From: Anthopleura xanthogrammica
Lineage: Eukaryota; Cnidaria; Anthozoa; Actiniaria; Actiniidae
NCBI GenBank assembly: GCA_964019055.1
Contig: OZ025209.1
Span: 9,301,741-9,365,740, forward strand
Direction: 5' to 3'
Length of the DNA stretch: 64,000 nt
The translations under genes and the position numbers were made by a program. Below are positions 11,588 to 21,684 of the stretch, piece after piece (the stretch's first letter is position 1; the number at the start of each line of letters is the position of its first letter). The notes beneath the pieces were generated by a model that saw nothing but the letters and a program-made list of their open reading frames with translations, made no database searches and was not told where the DNA came from.

Positions 11588-11799
11588 CTTTTTGCAAAAA
11601 TTATGGCCGTTTCAAGTATATATACAAGTATATCAAAAGTGCATTACAAATTATGGGATATCATCCCTGATATTTTTTTCAAGTTGTCTATCACTAGGGC
11701 TTTCTGAAAAAAAAATCAGGAATGATATCCCATAATTTCTGATATACTTTTGATATACTTGTTTATACTTGAAACGGCCATAATTTTTGCAAAAAGCTG
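11585..11799. mobile_element. Palindromic TA-flanked MITE (215 bp)
   Basis: Both ends read CAGCTTTTTGCAAAAATT inward and are flanked by TA. The arms stay complementary for nearly their whole length (ATGGCCGTTTCAAG, GATATCCCATAAT). It sits inside the (TA)n tract of dispersed-repeat copy B; copy A has only the (TA)n at that point, so this is an insertion. TA duplication and CAG termini fit a Tc1/mariner-type MITE. Confidence 0.85.
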
Positions 11800-11833
11800 T
11801 ATATATATATATATATATATATATAATTATATT

Positions 11834-12110
11834 ATGTATGTATGTATGTATGTATGTATGTATGTACGTACGTACGTACGTACGTACGTACGTACGTACG
11901 TACGTACGTACGTACGTAGGTAGGTAGGTAGGTAGGGAGGTAGGGAGGTAGGGAGGTAGGGAGGTAGGTAGGGAGGTAGGGAGGTAGGGAGGTAGGGAGG
12001 TAGGGAGGTAGGGAGGTAGGGAGGTAGGGAGGTAGGGAGGTAGGGAGGTAGGGAGGTAGGGAGGTAGGGAGGTAGGTAGGTAGTATAGGTAGGTATGTAG
12101 GTATGTATGG
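11834..12110. repeat. Segmented tetranucleotide array (GTAT, GTAC, GTAG, GTAGGGAG)
   Basis: Consecutive blocks: (GTAT)n at about 11834-11864, (GTAC)n to about 11917, (GTAG)n to about 11935, then (GTAGGGAG)n to about 12075, ending in mixed GTAG/GTAT. Copy A holds (ATAC)n, the reverse complement of GTAT, at the same place, so the other motifs arose after duplication. Confidence 0.93.
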
Positions 12111-12434
12111 ACAATAGAATGACGTAATCAAGCCATAAAAAATCAACTCGATGGATTACCAATTTTTCTTAAGTATGGTGTTCCGCTCCGCTATTAATGT
12201 GCCAACCAAAGATCTATTGGCCGCTGGAATAAAGAAATCTTTTGTTTGATGGTTAGCAAACTTGGATGCCGAAAGGAGAAAATGGCGGATTGCATTGTTT
12301 TCGGCGCGCAGTGCATTGTAGTTGACTAGGATTCTTTCAGAGATACAGCTCAGCAAGGGTACATGAAATAGTCAGGAACTCATAAATCATTGTCATTGTC
12401 AGTCGCAAGAAGCTAACGATCTAGCTAGCGTGAA

Positions 12435-12782
12435 TCAAAACAACACTAGCGGAATCACAAGCCTCGCATTAGCGCACGCTTCTTTGTTGTTCCCAGGTTT
12501 CCTGCTAGTTTTTTCAAGGAAGCTGCCATGTCTTTTTGGTCCGTGGATGCCCTGGGCATGAGCTCTGTCAGTCAAATCTTCCGTTTCCGATTCTGATTCT
12601 TTGGTTGACACAGGATCGTAAGCGTCCGTCATAATCGTAATTGGAGTCGCAAGAAATAGAAAACCTTCTGATCCTTCCGATTCCGACTCCGATATTGGTT
12701 TATTCTCGTCATAAGCCCCTCTTACGATTCCAATTCCGACTCTAGTGTGAACCAGGCTATACAGGTTAAAAATAGCTAACAT
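12435..12782 (-). other. Open frame of repeat-like character, function unknown
   Basis: A 115-codon open frame containing SESESEGSEG and STKESESETED, encoded by GATTCCGATTCC-type hexamer runs. No recognised domain, and no ATG context or splice partner stands out. It is best read as an interspersed repeat with low-complexity coding by chance; a transposon-derived exon is possible. Confidence 0.2.
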
Positions 12783-13290
12783 ATAATCAGGTTCTCTGTA
12801 TCAGGGACCTCAGGTACTTGGTGTTATGATTTTTCACTAGCCTCATAGGGATTAGGAGCCTAAAAGACTAAGGCTCATGTAGCCCAATGATAGCTGTTGT
12901 TGATACTATAACAGCATAGCTATGATCAAAGGTAGTGTGCGTCAAAATGTCTGATAGAATTCAGTTTTCTGGCGGTATTGCTTGTTGCAAAAATAATTGT
13001 TCAGTTGATGGTTCATTATGGAAAACAACAAAATGATTATCGTTAATAACAAATTAGTTTTTTTAAGATTCTAATCAAACATATTCTTAGTTATCTTGAC
13101 GGCATGACTTTTATTTTCGATCTTTTTAATTTACTCTTCAATCTCAACCGACCGCACGGCATTGAAATTTGAAATTCGATAAAAAGAGAATCCATATAAT
13201 TTCCAACATTCAGCCATTATGTGTGAATGAGTTGGTAAAACCGGCCAACTCAATATAAAACGGCATGCCGTAGAGGGTTCGTGGTGCTGT

Positions 13291-13392
13291 ATACAGTCAT
13301 AGTTAATCGAGGGGACTGGTTAGGAAACCCGGCAAACTTCAAAAGGGGTAGGTCATTGAATTAGTCCCCTCGATTAACTATGATACAGTCAT
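13291..13392. mobile_element. Mini foldback element with 7-10 bp direct flanks
   Basis: Inverted ends CATAGTTAATCGAGG (13298) and its complement ending at 13382 enclose 85 bp. The flanks repeat ATACAGTCAT at 13291-13300 and 13383-13392. Depending on where the terminus is drawn, the duplication is 7 to 10 bp, compatible with hAT or Mutator-like insertion. Confidence 0.65.
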
Positions 13393-15926
13393 TTGAAAAA
13401 AACGTTGTCGTTGGACCAGAACGGAGTATGGGTAGAAATCACTGAAGCGCTTAACTATGAAGTAGTTGTTTTTGCTTATCAATAAGATAATAGAAGCAGC
13501 AATCCTTGAAATGTATGTCTTCTGGTTTTGCGAAAGGAAGACATAAGTCGATATGACTAATATTCAGTCAAAGATGTCCCCAATTTTGAAACTGTTAAGC
13601 CATTAAGATACTATTTCGCCAGCGAATTTTCGTACTGTAAGCCCGGCGCATATTCAGTCAGTGAAGAATTCAACCGCTTTTAGTCTATATTCTTTTTGAA
13701 ATTATTTTAGAAAAAATTTCCCCGCCTTGTCCGTGTTGGACTAGACCGGCCAAACTACCCTGAAAACGTGCGATGATAGAGGGGAAGGTTTTTTGAGCAT
13801 TTCTTTGTATTTGTACGATACAAATCAACTTCACCACTGTCCCGTTTCCAGCCGAAATGTTCTAAAAAATATCGAACCGCACAATAACAAACACCAATAT
13901 TCTTTTACATCTAACATTTCACTAATGAATGTTTTATTTTGGTCTTCTTAATGGCCTTATTTCGGAGTTGTTATCTACGTTTTTCTCAAACTGAACGGCC
14001 GACACTTCCGCAAGGATTACGTTTCCTCACTAATCACTGTATCATTAGATCATCGACTTCAAAACAACATTGGATGGCTGCAATTGAACACAAATATGTA
14101 ATAATTGGGGAATCTTAGGGGTTTTTATTTCTAGATATAATTTAAGGCTGGATTTTTAGGGATAAAGACCACTACCTCTACCACCCCTACAATCTGCATG
14201 GAGCCGGAGCCCTTTCATTTTATCAGCTTCCCTCTAACAGCTCGATTGTATCGACTGAAGACCGCTGCTAAAAGAACAAAGCGAAGTGTGGGTCTGCCTA
14301 AATATACATTAGTACTGCTGCTGCTGGTATACTGTCTGCCAAACAAATCATTATTTTGAGGCGGCATTCTCTAAGAATTACCAACCAAAAATTCATGCAC
14401 AGCTAAAGTGGTACGATTATACAGTTCGCCGACGGGTTTTCATGGCCGCCATCTTGATTGTTGTTATTAGTTACCAACATGGCGGCCACAACCTGGTTTT
14501 TTCTTCTTCTTCATTTTCTTCTTCTTTTTATGATTTACTTACTCGCTGTTATTCTCTTGGAAGGGAGTCATTGGATAACCACTAATATCGGCCTGTCATC
14601 TGCTCCGATAAATTAATGTTAATATATTAGTAGTATATAATTTCCTTGATTCATTGTTCTCCATGGCAAGCCCTTTGGCTATGACTCTTTTTCCAGTCAG
14701 ACTTCCTTCAATTTGTCATGATTGAGTTTTCTTTACTTTTCTCACTCCTACTTCTTTTAAAAAAAATCCTTCTTTCTCGTCTATGATTACATGAGATGCT
14801 CCAGATATAAAACCGTAGAATTAAGGGGAAAACGTGCGGAAGTTATCTTTTTGGGAAGTCCAATGAGTGCAGTTGAACATTTTCTGCCCGGTTACGCAAC
14901 CGAACTGATGGTAATGTGATGATGATGATGATTTTGATTATTCATATTAATCTTTCTGAAACCTACGAGGTCAGTTTTCTTCAACTTCAGTGTTGTCCTT
15001 CGCAGAAACTGAACTAACGACTATCTTCGTATGATAGATTCATTGAGGAAGTTAACTTGTCAGCTGCCGTTGGCGTTCGAAAATAAACACATTAAAAATA
15101 TCCATAGTTATCCATTTTGTTTGGTTAATATTTAGACTGCTGTAAGACAGCAAATAGTTATATTTTCTACATTTCCTCTTTGAGTCCAAAGGAGCCGACT
15201 GTTATATTATTGTGTGTAATTCATCTGGATTTGTCGCCGGGAATGAGCCTTCAAACGGTTATTTAACAAACATGGTTATAAATAAAGCTTAGATTTGCTT
15301 AGTTCGGCTATTTACTATTTATGCTACCTGACGTACGTATCCTACATACACTCGTACATAAAAGAATTTTCTCGTTCGAAAAGAAAGAAAAAGAAAGAAA
15401 AAAAACCCACACGAAATCACGTGACGAAGGCCGGATTCTTGTTAAAAAATCTCGTACTATTTATATTAGCATTGCTTTCAGTACATAAAATGACTGGGAT
15501 TAGTCCTACACTGGCCAGTATTTCTCGATTCAAGAGAAAAAGTCAAAAAAATAACTTATTGAATACGTGACCAATTTTTGGAAAAAATACACAATGAAAA
15601 AGCAAAACTCTTGAGCGGATTGAGGATTTGAGCTTTTTATTGGTTCTAAATTATAAGATACGGTTTCTCTGTACTGGCCAGTGCAACCACAAGTGCCAGT
15701 CAACAGCAAATGAAGATTATTTAATGATCTTTAGTTTTACTTTCCTGCTATGGAATCAAATGTACTCGTCATGTAGTAACACGATTGGGTAGAACGTCTC
15801 TTGACGTCATTCCTGTGATGACAGGTGAAATGATATATTTTGTGCAATGATCGCTATCTGAATTCTCACTTGATGATTGAGTTCCATAGTGGATGGCTAA
15901 AAGTAAAACCGGCTCGCTACGTGAAA
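13393..15926. other. Intergenic before GPCR 2, no gene recognised
   Basis: Only short frames without domains. Two ATGGCGGCC-type motifs face each other around 14440-14480 and could mark a YY1-like promoter, but no following exon was found. The GPCR 2 promoter should be at the right end. Confidence 0.4.
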
Positions 15927-17015
15927 ATGCAACTTGAGTCTTCTGTTCAGAATATAAGCAATATAAGCAGAAGCGTTGTGTTAAAGCTACATGGAAATGG
16001 GTCAATGGACTCTCGTTCAACGCTATTACCACCTTTCGTGTCTCAGCTATTCTGGTACTACGGTATGGTTATTCTGATTGTCTCTGTGGCTTCAAACCTC
16101 CTCGCTTTAGCAGCATGCCTTCAGTCCTACAGTCGTAACCCATCAGTAATGCTTGGCTATCTTGCCAGTCTCAGTGTTGCTGATCTGTTGTTCGGACTCT
16201 TGGCTGCCTTTGATGCAAGTATTCATTTTTCCGTATCAGGAGAGGTAGCATGCAAGCTTGAAGGGTTTTTGACAGAAACAAGTTATACTTCGACAATATT
16301 GATTCTAAATGCTATCAGCTATGAAAGAATGAAGGTTGTGGCGACTCCAATTTTAGCACGATTAAGACGCTTCAGGTTCCGAAGATGGCTGCCAATCCTG
16401 GTATGGTTAATCTCGCTGTTCCTTTGCAGTCCATTGTTATTTATCTACAGTCAAGCTCCAGGCTATTGTACCAACAATCAACTTGGAATTCTTGCTCGTC
16501 AGGTCTTTTACTGTTTTCAAACATTCGGTCTTTTCTTTGTGTCTCTCGCCTTTATGCTTTGGGCACATATTAAGATTTTCAAGGCTTTGGCCAAGCATAG
16601 TGTATTTAGACTTAGTTCCTCAGGTACGTCATCGATTTTTCGTAGTGAGGAAAAACTGTCCAAGATGTTGGTGGTAGTCGTAATAGTATTTTGTGTGTCT
16701 TATATTCCTTTTATCACTCTTTCTCTGATGGTCAACTTTGGACTAGAAGAAAACACGTTAATCTGGAGAACCTCATGGAAGGTTTCACAGCTTCTGGTCT
16801 TCACTCAGTCTTGTATTAACCCATTCATATATTGCTTCTTCAGTAGACAATTCCGCAAGGCCTGTAGAGATGTATTAACATGTCGTTGTAGATCTGTGAA
16901 GGTTTCTAGTAGGAGAATACGGGCTGCTTCCGGAGGAACGTCGCTAGAGCTTCATACTTTTCAGAATTTTGAAACGCGGGTAGGCGCGCACGAAAAACAA
17001 GTCACTGTACTATAA
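15927..17015 (+). CDS. Rhodopsin-like (class A) GPCR, orphan, paralog 2
   Basis: Intronless receptor of 362 aa from ATG 15927, chosen for its AAA-ATG context; an in-frame ATG at 15873 would add 18 residues. Residues from 15927: NIS glycosylation sites near the start; TM1 VASNLLAL (N57, the usual preceding Gly replaced by Ser); TM2 LSVAD (D86); Cys109 and Cys181 as the expected loop disulfide; ERM at 133-135 in the DRY position; TM6 SYIPF at 258-262, where the toggle Trp of CWxP is Tyr; TM7 NPFIY at 298-302; C-terminal CRCRS. The TM3 segment CKLEGFLTETSYTST is close to the same segment of the other two receptors, showing common descent. It is the most diverged of the three, with a shortened loop 2. 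Ligand unknown. Confidence 0.92.
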   Translation: MQLESSVQNISNISRSVVLKLHGNGSMDSRSTLLPPFVSQLFWYYGMVILIVSVASNLLALAACLQSYSRNPSVMLGYLASLSVADLLFGLLAAFDASIHFSVSGEVACKLEGFLTETSYTSTILILNAISYERMKVVATPILARLRRFRFRRWLPILVWLISLFLCSPLLFIYSQAPGYCTNNQLGILARQVFYCFQTFGLFFVSLAFMLWAHIKIFKALAKHSVFRLSSSGTSSIFRSEEKLSKMLVVVVIVFCVSYIPFITLSLMVNFGLEENTLIWRTSWKVSQLLVFTQSCINPFIYCFFSRQFRKACRDVLTCRCRSVKVSSRRIRAASGGTSLELHTFQNFETRVGAHEKQVTVL

Positions 17016-18365
17016 CACTGTAAAAAAAAACACAGCACAAAGCATCAAATTGCACAGACATCCTTTACACTGAAAAATGTCTGAGATCCGCGCGGACCGA
17101 AGTGTCTGTACGATTAAAAAAAAAACTAAGCCAGAGTCTACACTAAAGTAAACCGAATACTGACGAAACCTCATTATTAACTTTATAATCATACATCATT
17201 AATGTCAAGTCTTTTAAAATTCGTTAAAACTTTTTGCCAAAACGTGATTTAATTTAGTAAGTTGAACCATCTTAGCCGCAAACGTTTGATTAAGGTAGGT
17301 ACACACTACGAGAAAAATATTTGCTTTTTCTTCAAGAAAAGAAAGAAATACCACAGTAGATGGAAATCGTCTTGACAAAGCCTGAAAAGGGCCTTAAGCA
17401 AACTCGCCATGCACTTACGATCCTGTTTTCCGAGTACAGAAAAGGAAAAAGTGTCTTAAAAACTACAAGAAGGAAATTGAAATTGAGAGACTTGTGTATA
17501 TCATGAAAACGCCTGGAGCAAGTTTTACTGATCTAGTCGATATATCAACTACACATACATTATACTGTACTTCTCAGAAGCCAACGAATCTCGCTGAGTA
17601 TATCGGCTCTGATGTATGTATGTATGTCAGACAGTGAAAATAGAATGGAAAGAATCACTTGTGTTGACAAGATGCGTGGTTATGTAGCTTGGCTTGAGGG
17701 TTGATGGCATCGATAGCACCTAACGCTTAGCTTGAAAACTAGGAGGTACACTAGTTGACAGATTCTCTGCGTACGCCTAAAGCGAGACTTTAGTATGTTT
17801 ACAGCAGCCATAAACCCAGTTAGCTGTCAGCTAGCTCTAGGGTTTTTCGAAGCTGTGCTTACAATCACCAGGGCTATGTTAAAACAGGAAGACTTGTTAC
17901 TGATTTAGATTACGAAATTGAAACATTTATGAGGACGATAGCGTGTTTTCATTCAACCCAATAGAATCGCTATCATCCTTCAATCTAGAATGGACCAAGT
18001 AGACATGATAGTAGCACCTGACTGTTATCTCTGTTACCGATCGTATTAGTTAGCGCACAGACTTAAAATAAGTGAAAGTAGAGGATTAGAGATTAAAATA
18101 CTCAACGCAAGTCAATACTAAGTTCTTTGAAAGATCTTTTTTCCAGCCCCGGGAGGTTCGCGTTCTTATTCTTTGCGGCGCTCACAAAAATTGGCGGAGT
18201 TTGAATTGAAACATCTGAACGAGTGATAGAATCCTGAAAGACCGAAGTTGAGAATAAAATAAATAAAAAAATAAATCACCTTTGTTTTGACGGGAAATCC
18301 TATTTACTTTCTTTTCTTTCGCATTTTTCTGTTTATGTTTTTTTCTCTTGTTTTTCTTCTTTTTT
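17016..18365. other. Intergenic, no gene recognised
   Basis: AT-rich DNA with short random frames only. Nothing conserved was recognised. Confidence 0.4.
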
Positions 18366-18371
18366 TCATTC

Positions 18372-18474
<103 letters not shown>

Positions 18475-19305
18475 ACATACAAATCTTTATACCTTCATCA
18501 GTGTTCCACTAACAATTTGCTTTTTATTATTATCAAATGGAATTCAGTTTATTATCTGCAAGGATCTGATAAGCATGTTTCCCTCACGAAAAGTATTATT
18601 GCTGTCGTGTTGTGACTCTTCCGGGTGACTTACGTCTCCCGTGATCACTATATTAAGTACATCGCCTTTTTTTTGTTGCAAATTTTTGATGACTGATGAA
18701 TCGAACTCGTTAAAATCGTGAACGTAATGTTATTTCAATTTTGAAATAAATATGGCAGGCACGATAAAATATTCAGTGATCATGATTATAAAGCGCTTTC
18801 GGGGCTGAACCACATTTGGTGTTAAAAGTAAAAAATAAAAAATGGGTTGTTTTATGAGCTCAGCACTCAGCAAACGTACCTGTGACGACCCTCCACAAAT
18901 CTGAATTTGGAAAATAGTGTTATTTTGTGTGTGTCTGCGTAGAAGAGGGGAAAAAAAACAGAAAAATCCTCAGGAAACACTTGAGAGGACAAAACAAACA
19001 ACCCCATTCACATGATAATGGTGTGTCTGACTGAATCACTACGGCATTAACAACACACTTGGGTGAAAATTCTATATCTACAACCACTCAGGTTTCCCTG
19101 ATAAAAAAAACTGCCTCAGTATTTTCCTCGATATCTCACCAAACACAACCAGTGGGTTAACAACTGGAGGAGAGCTTTATACGTCATAATTCCTTGCATA
19201 ACGGGGGTCGGAAGGCATTTGATATTACATGGCGGAGTAAGATGAGACGAGAGAAATTAAAAGATTTCAGCTGATTTTCTTCAATTACAACTGCAAATAC
19301 ATCAA

Positions 19306-19656
19306 TACTCCAGTTTCACATTCGATGGAAACCGCTGTTTTTGAAGACCACAGACTCATTTGTACAGGCTTAGCCTCGTTTATAAGTCATCTATTCAAAG
19401 GCACCATTAAAAGTCCGTGGGATTGGTATTATTCAACTTGCACATTCTTTACATTACAGTTGGCTGTTGCTAATGATTTGCATAAGTCAACCGTAATGTA
19501 AAGAATGTGTAAGTTGAACAATACCAATGTTTTGAAATCCCACGGACTTTTAATGATGTCGTTGAATAGCTGACTTATAAGCGAGGCTAAGCCTGTACAA
19601 ATGAGTCTGTGGTCTTCAAAAACAGCGGTTTCCATCGAATGTGAAACTGGAGTATT
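19306..19656. mobile_element. Long palindromic foldback MITE (about 350 bp)
   Basis: Two arms of about 165 bp are almost complementary: CTCCAGTTTCACATTCG, GACCACAGACTCATTTG and GCTTAGCCTCG on the left reappear inverted on the right, around a short loop near 19470-19485. TA precedes CTCCAG and follows CTGGAG, suggesting a TA target duplication. A transcript through it would form a long hairpin. Confidence 0.85.
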
Positions 19657-20911
19657 ATGAATTAATATTCATCATGGCATTAATGGCGTTACCATGACAA
19701 TTATATTTTCTTAATCACTTTATGACGTATTGAATTTAGGCACGTGACCTAACACAACACAAAAGAACGCAGATCACCTGATATCGATATTTCTTAATTT
19801 TCTTTTTTTCTTTCTTAATTTGTATTAATTTTCGGTAATTTCTTTTTTTCCGTGCGTTTCATACCTTGAAATAAGTTTACTATTTTACTATTGTCCAGAC
19901 AATCAAGCCAACTAGAAATCTCGATGACTTTGATTAAGCACTACACTGAAAACTTGACATTTCCTTCCTCGCCAGATTCGCTGCTGTTTACACTCAGCTA
20001 TCAGGTTCATGTTACTAAGTATTCAAATATCTATCTGAGCAAATCACGTAGTTTTTAATGAAGAACTGACGAATTTAAGAGTGCAGCATTCAATAACTCA
20101 CAATCTGATCACTACTATCCCTTTTTTTTTTTTTGTTCTGATGCGCTTGGGGTCGAGGCTTTTGGGGCCAAAAACCTATTGTGCGACCCAGAACGTAAAA
20201 GTGATAACTTCCCGCCGGACATAGTGTTCTGATGTAATTGCCCATCAAACATCAGCTCTGATGACTTATGGCTTTTAGGCCTACTACGAGTGCACTATTT
20301 ATTAAAAACTACCATTATTATGAAATGGAATTATTTCCCCTCACATCATGAACCTATCATGCATATTGAGCTACACGGCGTTTGATTGGTTCTCGCGCGT
20401 AGTTGATGTAGTCTGACTGATGTGTTGAAGGTACACCGAATTCAGTATTTTTATCAGTCGAATAATACTTGTCTCTTAACTTAAGAACAGAAGTTCTAGG
20501 TTTTACACATTGGATGTAGTAATCAGCGTTGTCATACATAGACCTATAATGCACACTCAGGAAGAACGTAGGCTGGGCTTCTCACGTGCCTTGATCCAGT
20601 CATTTTACCTTTTGGCCGATAAACCTGTTGGTGCTAACTAGATGGTAGGGACTGGGGTGGAACGAGAGAAACAGAGCTGGGATCCCTTACTCTTTTCGCT
20701 ATGCGCACGAGGTACGCAATTCTCGGTTGCGCTGACACCATTTTGAATACTATCACATAGTAACTAGTACTATTAGTAATATTACATACATCGAGCATAC
20801 ATGAACCAAAGCAGGTGAAAGACCCTTCGCAGATCCTTGACATACTGAAGAGAAGTCGTGTTCCATCCTAGCCTCAGCATATTGCCTACTGTACTTCCAT
20901 AAGGCCTTTCA

Positions 20912-21110
20912 AGAGAGTATAAATAAGAGAGGGAAACTTCTTAATACCGTGCGCGCCATGTGAACTCCCGGTTGAGCTATTTTTAGCATTCGCAGTCTGT
21001 TTTTTGATTTTTTTTTATGGTGTGGACAAGAACAACATATTTTTCGTCAATTTTTCTCACTTTTTTCGGCAAAATCTAATATAATTCTAAATAGATCATG
21101 ATTGGTTATG
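20912..21110. mobile_element. Partial copy of MULE-like MITE family
   Basis: Starts GAGAGTATAAATAAGAGAGG, then CTTCTTAATACC, GCGCGCCATGTGAA and TTTTTCGGCAAAATCT. This order matches, in inverse, the right half of the element at 46571-46990. The opposite terminus was not located. Confidence 0.7.
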
Positions 21111-21576
21111 TTCTGTTCTTTGATAACCATAGGTTTAGTTTGAGATGTCCTCGGCCCATTCCATGATATGTAGTACCATGAAAACGCTTTTAAAATAGTT
21201 TTTCTACTATATAGTATTAGGAATCAGGACGCCGGTCAACCCTTAATTTCACCAGATAATTCTAAACTGATATTTGTTTTTATTTTTTCCTATTTTTTTT
21301 ATCGCTATTAAAAGTCACCTTAGTTATTCAGACTTCAGAAAATAGTTATTTTTTTCTTGGGGGAAGCGAGGGGACTTGGTCCTTGATGGTAATATTCAAG
21401 CTGTAAACGCATCAATGTTCTTGATTTGGATTCATTTAGTACCTAATCGCACTATTTTGAATCATTAATAGCATCATTTTGTCAACCAATCACTTTTGAA
21501 ACTACATATAACTGTTGAGTATTTAAATATATCGAGATTTCAAAATGGTTATAATTAATAGGTAATAGAACTCCGT

Positions 21577-21684
21577 GTCGTGCAATTTTGGGCTGAAATC
21601 ACACTCGTGATTAACAAATTGCATTCCCGCTACACGGTCGTACAATTTTGTAATCACTCTTGTGATTTCAGCCCAAATTGCACT
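21577..21684. mobile_element. Foldback element around GTGCAATTTTGGGCTG
   Basis: GTGCAATTTTGGGCTGAAATC at the left and the complementary GATTTCAGCCCAAATTGCAC at the right enclose about 105 bp. Inner CACTCGTGATT and AATCACTCTTGTG also pair. No clear target duplication was found. Confidence 0.65.

Larger units (their letters stand above)
8971..12173 (-). repeat. Dispersed repeat, copy B, interrupted by an insertion
   Basis: Minus-strand counterpart of 4153-4632. 12173-11413 matches the start of copy A through AAATACGTTTAATCG. 9067-8971 matches its end (TATGCTGCGTCAC to AGGCAGTGCCTAAA). About 2.35 kb between 9068 and 11412 is absent from copy A and holds the nested TTAA transposon. The tetranucleotide tract of this copy is greatly expanded and altered. 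Confidence 0.7.

Noticed and set aside
11827..12162. Tyr-Leu-Pro-Pro repeat frames resembling a proline-rich protein
   Set aside because: Encoded by the GTAG/GTAGGGAG array.
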